A DNA stretch of 58,915 nucleotides from Bradyrhizobiaceae bacterium (GTDB lineage Bacteria; Pseudomonadota; Alphaproteobacteria; Rhizobiales; Xanthobacteraceae), in the NCBI GenBank assembly GCA_003963435.1, contig RXJC01000340.1:1-58915 (forward strand), given 5' to 3'. The translations under genes and the position numbers were made by a program. Under the pieces are notes generated by a model. The model was given only the letters and a program-made list of their open reading frames with translations, ran no database searches and was not told where the DNA came from. Shown here piece by piece: positions 16,656-24,880 of the stretch; position 1 is the stretch's first letter, and each line of letters starts with the position of its first letter.

Positions 16656-17952
16656 ACGGCTCGTCAGGGTCGGCAAGGGCACGCCGCTCGGAGACCTGTT
16701 CCGCCTCTATTGGATTCCGTTCCTGCCGTCCGCGGACCTGACCGAAGACGGCCAGCCGAAGCGGGTCAGGCTGCTCGGAGAGGACCTTGTCGCTTTCAGG
16801 GATTCGGAGGGACGCGTCGGGCTGGTCGACCAGGCCTGTCCGCATCGCGGCGCGCCGATGGTGTTCGCGAGGAACGAGGATTGCGGCCTGCGATGCGTCT
16901 ACCACGGCTGGAAATTCGACGTCACGGGCGCCACGACGGATATGCCGGCCGAGCCGGTTCGCAGCCGCCTGAAGGAGCGTGTGAGGATCAAGGCCTATCC
17001 GTGCCGGGAGCGTAACGGGATGATCTGGACCTATATGGGGCCCGATCAGGCTGATCTTCCGCCGCTGCCGAACGTCGAATGGAATCTGGTGCCGCCGGAG
17101 CAGGTGCATATCTCGCTACGCGTGCAGGAGTGCAATTGGCTTCAGGCGGTCGAGGGCGAAATCGATTCCGCCCACGCGCCGCTGCTGCATGGGCGCTTGG
17201 ACGCGCAGGGTACGACCAGCGCCTGGATCCAGAAGCGCGATTTGCGTCCGACATTCGAATGCATCAAGCAGGACTTCGGTATGAGCATCGCGGCGCGGCG
17301 CAATTACGATGCCAATACGCTGTACTGGCGCGTCAACCAGTTCATGCTGCCGTTCTACACGCTGGTCCCGCCGCTGATGCCGTTCCCGGATCTCAGCGGC
17401 CATGCCTGGGTGCCGATCGACGATGAGAACACGCTCTGCATCATGTTCTCGTATCACCCCTCGCAGCCCCTGCTGCCGAAAACCCGGCAGGTCTTCTCCG
17501 AAGGACACGGTGGTCGTGAGAGCGGGCATGCCAGCCGCCATGCGCTGGTCGAGCACCCGGTGACGGTGCCTTATGCGGGCTATTGGACGAAATATAATCC
17601 GCAGAACGGCTTCCAGTTCGACTTCCGGGCGCAGCAGACGACCTGGTTCTCGGGCCTGCCGGGCTTGTGGGTACAGGACGGGGCCTGCCAGAGCGGCGTG
17701 TCGCCGATCTTCGACCGGACCAAGGAAAACCTCTGTTCGAGCGACACCGGCATCGCGATGACCCGGCGTTTCATCCTGGAGGCGCTCGGGGCCTATCACG
17801 ATCACGGAACCAAGCCGAAAGGCGTGACGGACCCCGATGTGTTCATGGTCCGCGCTGTGTCGATGCGGCTGCCGCCGGAGGAGTCGTGGGTCGACGTCGG
17901 CGCGCCCTTCATGCGTGCCAAGCTCGGCGCCGATTTCGGATACGAGATGTGA
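16633..17952 (+). CDS. Rieske non-heme iron oxygenase, large subunit (phthalate-dioxygenase class)
   Basis: A 439-residue oxygenase. The Rieske cluster ligands are in CPHRGAPM and, 18 residues on, CVYHGWKF (Cys-x-His ... Cys-x2-His). The mononuclear iron site follows in EIDSAHAPLLHG (two His spaced by five, preceded by acidic bridging residues). A start LFRLYWIPFL and long insert regions without a small subunit match the alpha-only enzymes related to phthalate 4,5-dioxygenase and phenoxybenzoate dioxygenase. AGGAGGAAGCAC precedes ATG 16633. It works with the reductase encoded 34 bases downstream to insert oxygen into an aromatic ring or cleave an ether. The substrate is unknown. Confidence 0.95.
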   Translation: MLSREDNERLVRVGKGTPLGDLFRLYWIPFLPSADLTEDGQPKRVRLLGEDLVAFRDSEGRVGLVDQACPHRGAPMVFARNEDCGLRCVYHGWKFDVTGATTDMPAEPVRSRLKERVRIKAYPCRERNGMIWTYMGPDQADLPPLPNVEWNLVPPEQVHISLRVQECNWLQAVEGEIDSAHAPLLHGRLDAQGTTSAWIQKRDLRPTFECIKQDFGMSIAARRNYDANTLYWRVNQFMLPFYTLVPPLMPFPDLSGHAWVPIDDENTLCIMFSYHPSQPLLPKTRQVFSEGHGGRESGHASRHALVEHPVTVPYAGYWTKYNPQNGFQFDFRAQQTTWFSGLPGLWVQDGACQSGVSPIFDRTKENLCSSDTGIAMTRRFILEALGAYHDHGTKPKGVTDPDVFMVRAVSMRLPPEESWVDVGAPFMRAKLGADFGYEM

Positions 17953-17986
17953 GCCCTTCGATGGCAGTCCCGCGGAGGCGCGCGCC

Positions 17987-18949
17987 ATGAGCGACGGCTT
18001 GTTCGATGTTTGCGTCAAGCGCATCAGCTACGAGGCGGACGGGATCAATTCCTACGAGCTGATCTCGCCGACTGGCCGCGACCTCGATCCCTTCACGGCT
18101 GGTGGGCATATCGATGTGCATCTGTCGAACGGCATGGTCCGCAGCTATTCGCTGGTCAACGATCAGCGTGAGCGCCATCGCTATGTGATTGCGATCAACA
18201 AGGACACGGCCGGGCGGGGTGGCTCACGCTTCCTGCACGAAAATCTGAAGGCGGGCGACATCGTCAGGGTGTCGCGACCCCGCAACAACTTTGCGCTCTG
18301 CGAACAGGCCGAGCATTCCGTCCTGATCGCAGGCGGAATCGGGATTACGCCGTTGCTGTCCATGGCCCGTCGTCTCAACGCCCTCGGACGGTCCTGCGCA
18401 CTGTTCTATGCGGCAAGGGCGCCGCGCGCAGCGGCATTCCTCGACGAGATCGAAGAGCTCGCGGCAAAGGGGCGCTTGAAGGTACGCCTCGACTTCGACG
18501 ACCAGCGTTCCGGGCGTCTGTTCGATCTTGCGGCCGTCATCGACCAAGCGCCGGCGCAGGCTCATCTCTATTGCTGTGGGCCGCAGCCGATGCTCGAAGC
18601 CTTCGAAGCCGCGGCCGCCGATCGTCCGGCCGATCACGTGCACGTCGAGTATTTCCAGGCGACCGAAGCTCCCGCGACCGCAGGCGGTTTCGAGGTGAGG
18701 CTCGCGCGCAGCAACCGGACGATTGCGATCGCAGCCGGCAAGACGATCCTCGAAGCGCTGCTCGATGCGGGGATCGCGGCCAACCATGCCTGCTCGGAGG
18801 GAGTCTGCGGCACCTGCGAGACGCGTGTGCTCGAAGGCATCCCGGATCATCGCGATCAGTTTCTCAGCAAGGACGAGCAGGCATCCAACAAGACAATGAT
18901 GATCTGCTGCTCCGGCGCGAAGTCAGGCGCGCTGGTGCTGGACCTCTAA
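17987..18949 (+). CDS. Phthalate-dioxygenase-type reductase (FMN, NAD and plant-type 2Fe-2S)
   Basis: A 320-residue electron-transfer protein in the order FMN domain, NAD domain, ferredoxin domain. The flavin motif is RSYSLVND, the nucleotide motif is IAGGIGITPLLSM, and CCGPQPMLEAF is the usual NAD-lobe element. The C-terminal cluster is ACSEGVCGTCETRV plus a Cys in MICCSGA near the end, the plant ferredoxin spacing. This domain order is specific to the phthalate dioxygenase reductase class, and it matches the oxygenase encoded just upstream. ATG 17987 starts MSDGLFDV; the frame is open upstream inside the oxygenase gene. Confidence 0.95.
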   Translation: MSDGLFDVCVKRISYEADGINSYELISPTGRDLDPFTAGGHIDVHLSNGMVRSYSLVNDQRERHRYVIAINKDTAGRGGSRFLHENLKAGDIVRVSRPRNNFALCEQAEHSVLIAGGIGITPLLSMARRLNALGRSCALFYAARAPRAAAFLDEIEELAAKGRLKVRLDFDDQRSGRLFDLAAVIDQAPAQAHLYCCGPQPMLEAFEAAAADRPADHVHVEYFQATEAPATAGGFEVRLARSNRTIAIAAGKTILEALLDAGIAANHACSEGVCGTCETRVLEGIPDHRDQFLSKDEQASNKTMMICCSGAKSGALVLDL

Positions 18950-18980
18950 CAACAGAAAAGTTCGTAACAGGGTGGAAAAC

Positions 18981-20204
18981 ATGAAAGTCGCTTTACGCGT
19001 TGCCGGAATAGCCTTGCTCCTCGCCGGCCTGGGTTCGCCCGCATGGGCGGCCGCAACGCGCACCATGAAGATCGGCGTTCTCAATGATGCTTCGGGTCCC
19101 TATTCCGACAATGCCGGCGAGGGCTCCGTGACGGCGGCGAAGATGGCGGCCGAGGACTTCATGGCGCAGCACCCCGACTTCAAGGTCGAGATCATCTCGG
19201 CGGATCACCAGAACAAGGCGGACGTCGGGGCGGCGATCGCCCGTCGCTGGATCGAACAGGAGAAGGTCGACGCCGTCGCCGACGTGCCGAACTCCGCGGT
19301 CGGCCTTGCCGTCAATGAGGTGGTTCGCGGCGGCAAGGCGGCCCTGATTGCCTCCAGCGCGGCATCATCCGACCTGACCGGGAAATACTGCTCGCCCAAC
19401 ACGATCCAGTGGACGTTCGACACCTGGGCGGCGTCGCATACGATCGGCAACTATCTGGTCGGTCATGGCGGCAAGAAATGGTACTTCATCGCCACCGACA
19501 ATGCGCTCGGCAAGTCCATGGTGCGGGACGGAACGTCCGTCATCAATGCGGGCGGTGCCGCCGTGCTCGGATCGGTCAACGTTCCCATCAACAATGCCGA
19601 CTACGCCTCGTTCATCCTGCAGGCGGATGCCTCCGGTGCCGACGTGATCGCTTTCGCGACCGCCGGCGGCGATACTGTCAGCCTGATCAAGCAGTCCGCC
19701 GAGTTTGGCTTGAAACAGAAGGGCCGAACCTTCGCCGCGATGCTGACGACGACGAACGACGTCGAGGCCAGCGGCCTTACGGTCGGAGAGGGACTGATCA
19801 TCACCCAGCCGTTCTATTGGGACCTCAACGAGGCCAGCCGGGCCTGGTCGGCGAAGTTCAGCGCGCGGCAGCATGATCAGTCGCCGACCGCGTTTCACGC
19901 CGGCGTCTATTCCTCGGTGCTGGCCTATCTGAATGCCGCATCGGCCGCGGGAACCAACGACGCGCAGGCGGTCATCCGCAAGATGAAGGAGCAGCCGATC
20001 GACGACGCGCTGTTCGGCCCGGTCGTGGTGCGGGCGGACGGCCGCGCCATCCACAACATGTACATCTTCAAGGTGAAGGAGCCGAAGGCGTCGAAAGGTA
20101 AATGGGACCTTCTCGACAATCTCGGCGTCCTGAGCGGACCCGAGGCATTCCGCCCGATCGACCAGGGCGGATGTTCGATGGTCGAGCAGGCCAGGGGCAA
20201 TTGA
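18981..20204 (+). CDS. LivK-type periplasmic substrate-binding protein (second orphan)
   Basis: A 407-residue binding protein with a signal peptide ending AWAAAT (about residues 1-24). The mature start TMKIGVLNDASGPYSDNAGEGSV is typical of family-4 binding proteins, and IATDNALGKSMVRDGTSVI marks the hinge region. An in-frame GTG lies three codons upstream at 18972. It sits in the same unit as the oxygenase, reductase and CoA transferase genes with no permease or ATPase. Like the protein at 5460, it probably delivers the catabolic substrate or an intermediate to a transporter encoded elsewhere. The two orphans are clearly different proteins. Confidence 0.88.
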   Translation: MKVALRVAGIALLLAGLGSPAWAAATRTMKIGVLNDASGPYSDNAGEGSVTAAKMAAEDFMAQHPDFKVEIISADHQNKADVGAAIARRWIEQEKVDAVADVPNSAVGLAVNEVVRGGKAALIASSAASSDLTGKYCSPNTIQWTFDTWAASHTIGNYLVGHGGKKWYFIATDNALGKSMVRDGTSVINAGGAAVLGSVNVPINNADYASFILQADASGADVIAFATAGGDTVSLIKQSAEFGLKQKGRTFAAMLTTTNDVEASGLTVGEGLIITQPFYWDLNEASRAWSAKFSARQHDQSPTAFHAGVYSSVLAYLNAASAAGTNDAQAVIRKMKEQPIDDALFGPVVVRADGRAIHNMYIFKVKEPKASKGKWDLLDNLGVLSGPEAFRPIDQGGCSMVEQARGN

Positions 20205-20259
20205 CGCCGGTTGCGATCAGTCCCGCCAGGGCTGCCGCGCAAAACATGATGGATGCACC

Positions 20260-21549
20260 ATGCTGGACAACATCGAAGCCGATTTCCCCGCCTACACGCC
20301 GCGGCCAGCCGATGCGCCGAGGGCGCTCGCGGGAATACGGGTCGTGGATTTCTCCCACTTCATTGCGGGCCCATTCGCCACGATGATCCTGGCCGATATG
20401 GGCGCCGAGGTCATCAAAATCGAAGCGCCCGGTCGCGGCGACGATCTCCGGCGCTACCCGCCGGTGCATCCCGACCTCAAAGCCGGGGCGCCGTTCGTCT
20501 GGACCAACCGCAACAAGCGAAGTGTGGCTTTGGACCTCAAGTCGCCGGAGGGCGTCGCAGTGGTGCGGGAGTTGATCGCGACGGCAGACGTCGTCGTCGA
20601 GAATTTCTCCACCGGCGTCATGGAGCGGTTCGGGCTCGACTATGCGGCGTGCCGCGCGATCAAGCCGGATATCATCTACTGCTCGGTGTCGGCCTATGGA
20701 CGCGAGGGGACCTTCGCGGACCGGCTCGGCTTCGATCCGATCGCGCAGGTCGAGAGCGGGTTCGTGTCCATGAACGGCTATGCGGACCGCGAGGGCGTGC
20801 GGGCGCTGTCGCCGGTGATGGACATCAGCACGGCGATGATGGCCAGCAACGCCATCCTCGGCGCGCTGGTCGCCCGTGAGCGCAGCGGGCTCGGACAGGC
20901 GGTCGAAGTGTCGCTGTTCGACAATGCCGTGCTGATGACCGGCTATGCCACGATGCAGCATCTGTTCACCGGCGCCAATCCCCAGCGGCACGGCAACACC
21001 AGCCCGGATACTTGTCCCTCCGGTGTGTTCCAGGCGCAGGACAGCGCCTTCTACATCAACTGCGGAAACGACAAGATCTTCCAGCGCCTGATGTCGCAGG
21101 TGCTCGACCGCGCCGACCTCGCTGCGACCGAGATCTATGCGACCGGGCCCGAGCGCATCCGGCGGCGTGACGAATTGTTCGCGATCCTCGGCGAGGCCTT
21201 CTCGCAACAGCCGTGGAGTCATTGGCAGGCGCGGATGCGGGCGGCCGGCGTTCCCTGCGGGCAGATGCGCACGGTCGGGGACGCGATCCGCTCACCTGAA
21301 GCGCGCGAGCGCGGTCTTGTCACCCGCATTCCGCACGCCACGCTGGGCTGGATCCCGAACGTCAGCCTGCCGATCCGCTATTCCGCGACGCCCGTCGTGG
21401 ATCCCGTCTCCGCGCCCGCGGTCGGCCAGCATACCCGCGCCGTGCTTCAGGACCTGCTCGGCTACGATGATGCGCGTCTAGCGCAGCTCGCCGAGGCCGG
21501 CGTCTTCGGCGAGACCGGGGCAGCGCCGGCCAAGGCGGGGCGGACGTGA
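20260..21549 (+). CDS. CaiB/BaiF-family CoA transferase (second copy)
   Basis: A 429-residue class III CoA transferase. It has IRVVDFSHFIAGPFATMILA, GAEVIKIEAPGRGDD, RNKRSVALDLKSPEG and VENFSTGVMERFGLDY. Asp188 in PVMDISTAMMAS is the candidate nucleophile. It is clearly a paralogue, not a recent duplicate, of the enzyme at 11929. Two CoA transferases and no ligase suggest that one activates the imported acid and the other moves CoA from a released acyl group to fresh substrate. Its stop overlaps the next start (GTGA), a sign of coupled translation. Confidence 0.92.
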   Translation: MLDNIEADFPAYTPRPADAPRALAGIRVVDFSHFIAGPFATMILADMGAEVIKIEAPGRGDDLRRYPPVHPDLKAGAPFVWTNRNKRSVALDLKSPEGVAVVRELIATADVVVENFSTGVMERFGLDYAACRAIKPDIIYCSVSAYGREGTFADRLGFDPIAQVESGFVSMNGYADREGVRALSPVMDISTAMMASNAILGALVARERSGLGQAVEVSLFDNAVLMTGYATMQHLFTGANPQRHGNTSPDTCPSGVFQAQDSAFYINCGNDKIFQRLMSQVLDRADLAATEIYATGPERIRRRDELFAILGEAFSQQPWSHWQARMRAAGVPCGQMRTVGDAIRSPEARERGLVTRIPHATLGWIPNVSLPIRYSATPVVDPVSAPAVGQHTRAVLQDLLGYDDARLAQLAEAGVFGETGAAPAKAGRT

Positions 21550-22742
21550 GCGCGGGGGCAACCGCCGATCGCACGCTGAGGGGCCGCGTCGCCGTCGTCG
21601 GAATCGGCGAGACCGACTATTACCGACACGGCGCATCGCCCGATCCGGAGTTCAAGCTGGCGCTGAAGGCCATCCTGACGGCGTGTGGCGATGCCGGAAT
21701 CGATCCGCGCGACATCGATGGCTTCGCCTCCTACAGCGAAGAGCGGAGCGAGCCGTCCAGGCTTGCCTCCGCGCTCGGCACGCGGCGGCTGCGTGCTGCG
21801 ACCATGCAATGGGGCGGTGGAGGTGGAGGCTGTTGCGCGGCCGTCGCCAATGCAGCGGCCTCGATTGTCGCGGGTCTTGCGGATTGCGTCGTCGTGTTTC
21901 GCTCTCTCGCGCAGGGCCAATTCGGCCGGTTCGGGCAGACGACGGGCATCGACACGATTTCCGGCGAGAAGGCTTACCTGATGCCTTACGGCGTTCTGGC
22001 GCCGCCGCAGCGCTTCGCCATGCGCGTGCGCCGCTACATGCATGAGCACGGCGTCAGTCAGGAGGCGCTGCGGGCGATCGCGCTGGCCTCCTATCATCAT
22101 GCGCAGGCCAACCCGCGGGCCGTCATGTACGGCAAGCCGCTGGACGCAGCCAAATATGACGCCTCGCGCTGGATCGCCGAACCGTTTCATCTCTACGATT
22201 GCTGCATGGAGAACGACGGCGCCGCTGCGCTCGTGCTGGTGCCAGCCGAGCGTGCCGGAGAATTTCGCAACAAGCCGGCCTATCTGCTGGGGGCCGCCAT
22301 CGGATCCGGATATCGCGCGGGCGCGATCCCGCACAATTCGCCGCATTACGCGAGCGCCGGCTTCGAAACCGTCGCGGCCGATCTCTATGCGATGGCTGGG
22401 CTCGGTCCACCCGACGTCGGCGTCGTCCAGTGCTACGAGAACTTCACGGGCGGCGTGGTGATGGCGCTCGCGGAACACGGCTTCTTCGCGCCCGAGGAGG
22501 CCAACGACTATCTCGCCTTCGACAACCTCATTGCGCCATCGGGGCGGCTTCCACTCAACACCAGCGGCGGCAATCTGGCCGAGTGCTACATGCACGGATT
22601 CGAACTCGTGCTGGAGGCCGTGCGTCAGGTGCGCGGAACGTCCACGAGCCAGGCGAAGCGCAGTGATGTGGCCATGGTGATCGGCGGACCCATGGTCACG
22701 CCGGTCAGCAATCTCCTTCTCGGCTCGGAGGCGACGCTGTGA
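21546..22742 (+). CDS. Thiolase-like protein of the SCP-x/Ltp2 (retro-aldolase) type
   Basis: A 398-residue thiolase-fold protein starting at GTG 21546. It begins RVAVVGIGETDYYRHG. The central glycine-rich loop reads GGGGGGCCAAVANAA. It lacks the GHPxGATG histidine motif of true thiolases; the equivalent region is NTSGGNLAECYMHGF. Two tyrosines, Tyr297 (VVQCYENFT) and Tyr348 (ECYMHG), match the positions I recall as catalytic in Ltp2-type aldolases that cleave 3-hydroxyacyl-CoA side chains. Such proteins work as a complex with a DUF35 partner, and a DUF35 gene overlaps this one. Retro-aldol cleavage is therefore favoured over thiolysis. Confidence 0.85.
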   Translation: MSAGATADRTLRGRVAVVGIGETDYYRHGASPDPEFKLALKAILTACGDAGIDPRDIDGFASYSEERSEPSRLASALGTRRLRAATMQWGGGGGGCCAAVANAAASIVAGLADCVVVFRSLAQGQFGRFGQTTGIDTISGEKAYLMPYGVLAPPQRFAMRVRRYMHEHGVSQEALRAIALASYHHAQANPRAVMYGKPLDAAKYDASRWIAEPFHLYDCCMENDGAAALVLVPAERAGEFRNKPAYLLGAAIGSGYRAGAIPHNSPHYASAGFETVAADLYAMAGLGPPDVGVVQCYENFTGGVVMALAEHGFFAPEEANDYLAFDNLIAPSGRLPLNTSGGNLAECYMHGFELVLEAVRQVRGTSTSQAKRSDVAMVIGGPMVTPVSNLLLGSEATL

Positions 22743-23200
22743 GCGGCGACGCGGGCCGAACCTACCTTCCGCAGGGGCTGCCGATCCCGGTCGCCGAGGC
22801 CGACGGCCTGTCGGCGCCCTACTGGCAGGGGCTGCGCCAGAGCCGCCTCCTGGTGCAGCGTTGCCGCCATTGCGCCACATGGCAGTTCGGCCCCGAATGG
22901 ATTTGTCACCAGTGCCATGCCCTCGATCCCGACTGGACGGAGATCGAGCCGCACGGGCGGATCTTCAGCTGGGAGCGTGTCTGGCATCCCTCGCACGCCG
23001 CGCTGAGGCAGCACGGTCCCTATCTCGCCGTGCTCGTGGAAATCCCGCACGCCGGCGGCATCAGGATGATCGGCAACCTGCTCGGCGATCCCGCGCAAGT
23101 GGTTTCCATCGGCGCGGCTGTGGAAGGCGTTTTCGAGCACCATTCGCATCCGGAGCGGCCGTATTCGCTGTTGCACTGGCGGCTTTCGTCAGTCCACTGA
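22739..23200 (+). CDS. DUF35/OB-fold zinc-ribbon protein, partner of the thiolase-like protein
   Basis: A 153-residue protein with an N-terminal helix (SAPYWQGLRQSRLLVQRC), a rubredoxin-like zinc ribbon (CRHC ... CHQC) and an OB-fold (GRIFSWERVWHPSHAAL ... GIRMIGNLLG). GTG 22739 overlaps the stop of the thiolase-like gene by four bases (GTGA). In steroid side-chain degradation the DUF35 domain of ChsH2 binds Ltp2 to make the active aldolase, and a similar pair accompanies ibuprofen side-chain removal. The same partnership is inferred here. It is the last gene of the island A operon. Confidence 0.9.
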   Translation: MSGDAGRTYLPQGLPIPVAEADGLSAPYWQGLRQSRLLVQRCRHCATWQFGPEWICHQCHALDPDWTEIEPHGRIFSWERVWHPSHAALRQHGPYLAVLVEIPHAGGIRMIGNLLGDPAQVVSIGAAVEGVFEHHSHPERPYSLLHWRLSSVH

Positions 23201-23310
23201 CGCGAGACGAGACCCTCCAGGAGGTCTTAGGGGTGCCTGAGTGCGAGAGTCGCATTCGCTGCATGTGGCCGCGAGTACCGTCGGGTGTTTGCCGAGAACG
23301 TATCAGCGCG

Positions 23311-23566
23311 TCCTGATCGCTGACGGTATTTGAAGCGGCGCCGCACTAGTGCGGGCATGAGCCTCTTGGCTCTGCAGCAGCCCTGATTAGTCGATTGACT
23401 CCGATAGTTGGCGGAATGCCTAGCGTTGTGCGCGGTTCGAATCTTTCTGTGGATTCAAGATTGAAATATCGAGGCGGATGTACCGTCGGCATTGTCCGTC
23501 GGACCCGAAAAATTGTGCATGGAGATCAACGGCGAAGCAATGTTCGAAATAATTGAGTGGGAGTAG
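23311..23566 (+). repeat. Right arm of island A, homologous to 49026-49283
   Basis: The arm starts TCCTGATCGCTGACGGTATT, compared with TCCTGATCTCTGACGGTATT at 49026. Homology continues through TACCGTCGGCATTGTCCGTC and GATCAACGGCGAA to GTTCGAAATAATTGAGTGGG. The lengths are 256 and 258 bases. A common right end of two differently loaded elements indicates a shared recombination system. Confidence 0.8.
23552..23566 (+). repeat. Attachment-type core repeat 2, between islands A and B
   Basis: ATTGAGTGGGAGTAG is identical to the last 15 bases of guaA, with A instead of G at the preceding position. In frame it again reads IEWE-stop. It separates two blocks with unrelated cargo. Confidence 0.85.
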
Positions 23567-23862
23567 TGCTGCAGGCAGCTATCGCGTAGCTTGGCGTAGG
23601 CTTAGGAATGTCTCTCGCCTCCAAGAGACTGCGACCAAAGGACCTTGAGACCAGCTTAGCCTGTTTGGAGCGACAATCCATACCGCGCTGAACAGGGAAG
23701 TGCAGCAGCGCAGTTGAGCGTGCGGAAGGGACGGGTGTTCGCTTCGGTGCTCAATACAAGCTTGGTACGTCAGCAGATCGTCGGCCGGATTGAAGCCAAC
23801 TGGAGCGCGCCGCACAGATGAAGCGTCCAGCGCGAACACCCAGTCCCTCAATGCTTTGGTAT

Positions 23863-24858
23863 CTAAGCGATCGTCTTCAAATACAGACTCGGATCAAAGT
23901 ATTTGCTCGCAGGCGTGAAGTCCTTGATGCCTGCATTAGCCATGAAGAAGTCTGTCGACTGTTGCAGCCAGTTGGTGACGGTCCCGTCCGAGTACATCCG
24001 CTTCCAGTCCTTGGATGTGAACATTTTCTGAGCTTTGAAGGACTCGTTGATGTCGGACAGTGGCGTCTGGCTGTAATGCCCCTTTTGCAGCTTCTCCATC
24101 GCCTCGGTGCTGTTCGCGACGATATAGTCGTTGGCGTCCGCCCAGCCACGGATCAGTTTGGCCAGCGTCTCTTTGTTGGGCTCATAATAGTCGTTTGCAG
24201 CGGCCCAGCCGCCAATGATGGCTGCCTTTGGATAGTAGGCTGACGCATCGGCCAGCATGGTCGCGCCTGGCACCTTGTCGCGGACGGTGACGTTGAACGG
24301 CACCCAGAGCGCTACGGCAGGCACTGCGCCGGAGATGAAGGCGGTCACGGCCGCCGGCATGGTCTGGTTGACCAGCTCGACCTCCTTTGGATCGACCTTG
24401 TTGGCCCGGAGCGCGGTGTCGAGGAACACGTGCGCCGTCGTGCCGGTCGCGGTCGCGATGCGCTTGCCTTTCAGATCCGCGAACGACTTGATGCCCTGAT
24501 CGCCGCGAACCCAGAGCTGCGCCGTCGCGACCTCGATGTCGTTGATCAGAAACACCTTGCCTTGGCCGCGCGCCGGGAAGTTCGAGAGGACAGCGCCCGT
24601 CGCCAGCACGTCGAGACTGCCGCCGATCAAGGCCTGGAAGATTTCCAGGCCAGTGTTGAACTGCCGCAGCTCGAGATCGAGGCCCTGCTTTTCGAAGGAG
24701 CCGCGGTCCATGCCGGTCCAGATCTGGCCGTCGACGGCGACGGTATGAAGATAGCCGACGCGGACCTTCGTTTTCGCTTGCGCGATCGCCGGTGCCGAGG
24801 CTGTGAAGGTGCCGAGCGCAAGGCCCACCGTCGTGGTCAGAAATTGCCGCCGATCCAT
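23863..24858 (-). CDS. NitT/TauT-type ABC substrate-binding protein
   Basis: A 331-residue periplasmic protein with a twin-arginine-like N-terminus (MDRRQFLTTT) and cleavage near AIAQAK. It begins VRVGYLHTVAVDGQIWTGMDRGSFEKQGLDLEL, the usual first lobe of the nitrate/sulfonate/taurine/thiamine-precursor binding family, and continues with ALIGGSLDVLATGA and DLKGKRIATATGTT. Ligands of this family are small sulfonates, nitrate, pyrimidines and others, so the substrate is open. It is the last gene of a three-gene importer unit; 22 bases separate it from the ATPase gene. Confidence 0.9.
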   Translation of the reverse strand: MDRRQFLTTTVGLALGTFTASAPAIAQAKTKVRVGYLHTVAVDGQIWTGMDRGSFEKQGLDLELRQFNTGLEIFQALIGGSLDVLATGAVLSNFPARGQGKVFLINDIEVATAQLWVRGDQGIKSFADLKGKRIATATGTTAHVFLDTALRANKVDPKEVELVNQTMPAAVTAFISGAVPAVALWVPFNVTVRDKVPGATMLADASAYYPKAAIIGGWAAANDYYEPNKETLAKLIRGWADANDYIVANSTEAMEKLQKGHYSQTPLSDINESFKAQKMFTSKDWKRMYSDGTVTNWLQQSTDFFMANAGIKDFTPASKYFDPSLYLKTIA

Positions 24859-24880
24859 GATGTCTCCTCCATGTTGCTTG

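Larger units (their letters stand above)
5063..23566. mobile_element. Genomic island A, catabolic, inserted at guaA
   Basis: A segment of about 18.5 kb bounded by core repeats 1 and 2. It carries 15 genes for CoA-dependent and oxygenase-dependent catabolism with two regulators. The right 256 bases (23311-23566) are homologous to the right end of island B. The first ~33 bases after repeat 1 resemble those after repeat 2 (22 of 33 identical without gaps). No integrase, excisionase or conjugation gene is present, so the element cannot move by itself. The boundaries are seen in the sequence; mobility is inferred. Confidence 0.75.
23201..23862. other. Junction between islands A and B, no gene recognised
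   Basis: This 662-base stretch holds the right arm of island A (23311-23566), core repeat 2 and the left arm of island B. A minus-strand frame of 90 codons at 23579-23851 has no recognisable domain and is not called. The base composition is lower in GC than the flanking genes. Short protein-level similarity between the two right arms (a frame ending ...K-stop just inside the core) may be the trace of a decayed gene. Confidence 0.6.

Noticed and set aside
23579..23851. 90-codon minus-strand frame in the left arm of island B
   Set aside because: No recognisable family and an atypical composition. The arm position suggests recombination sequence or a decayed gene.
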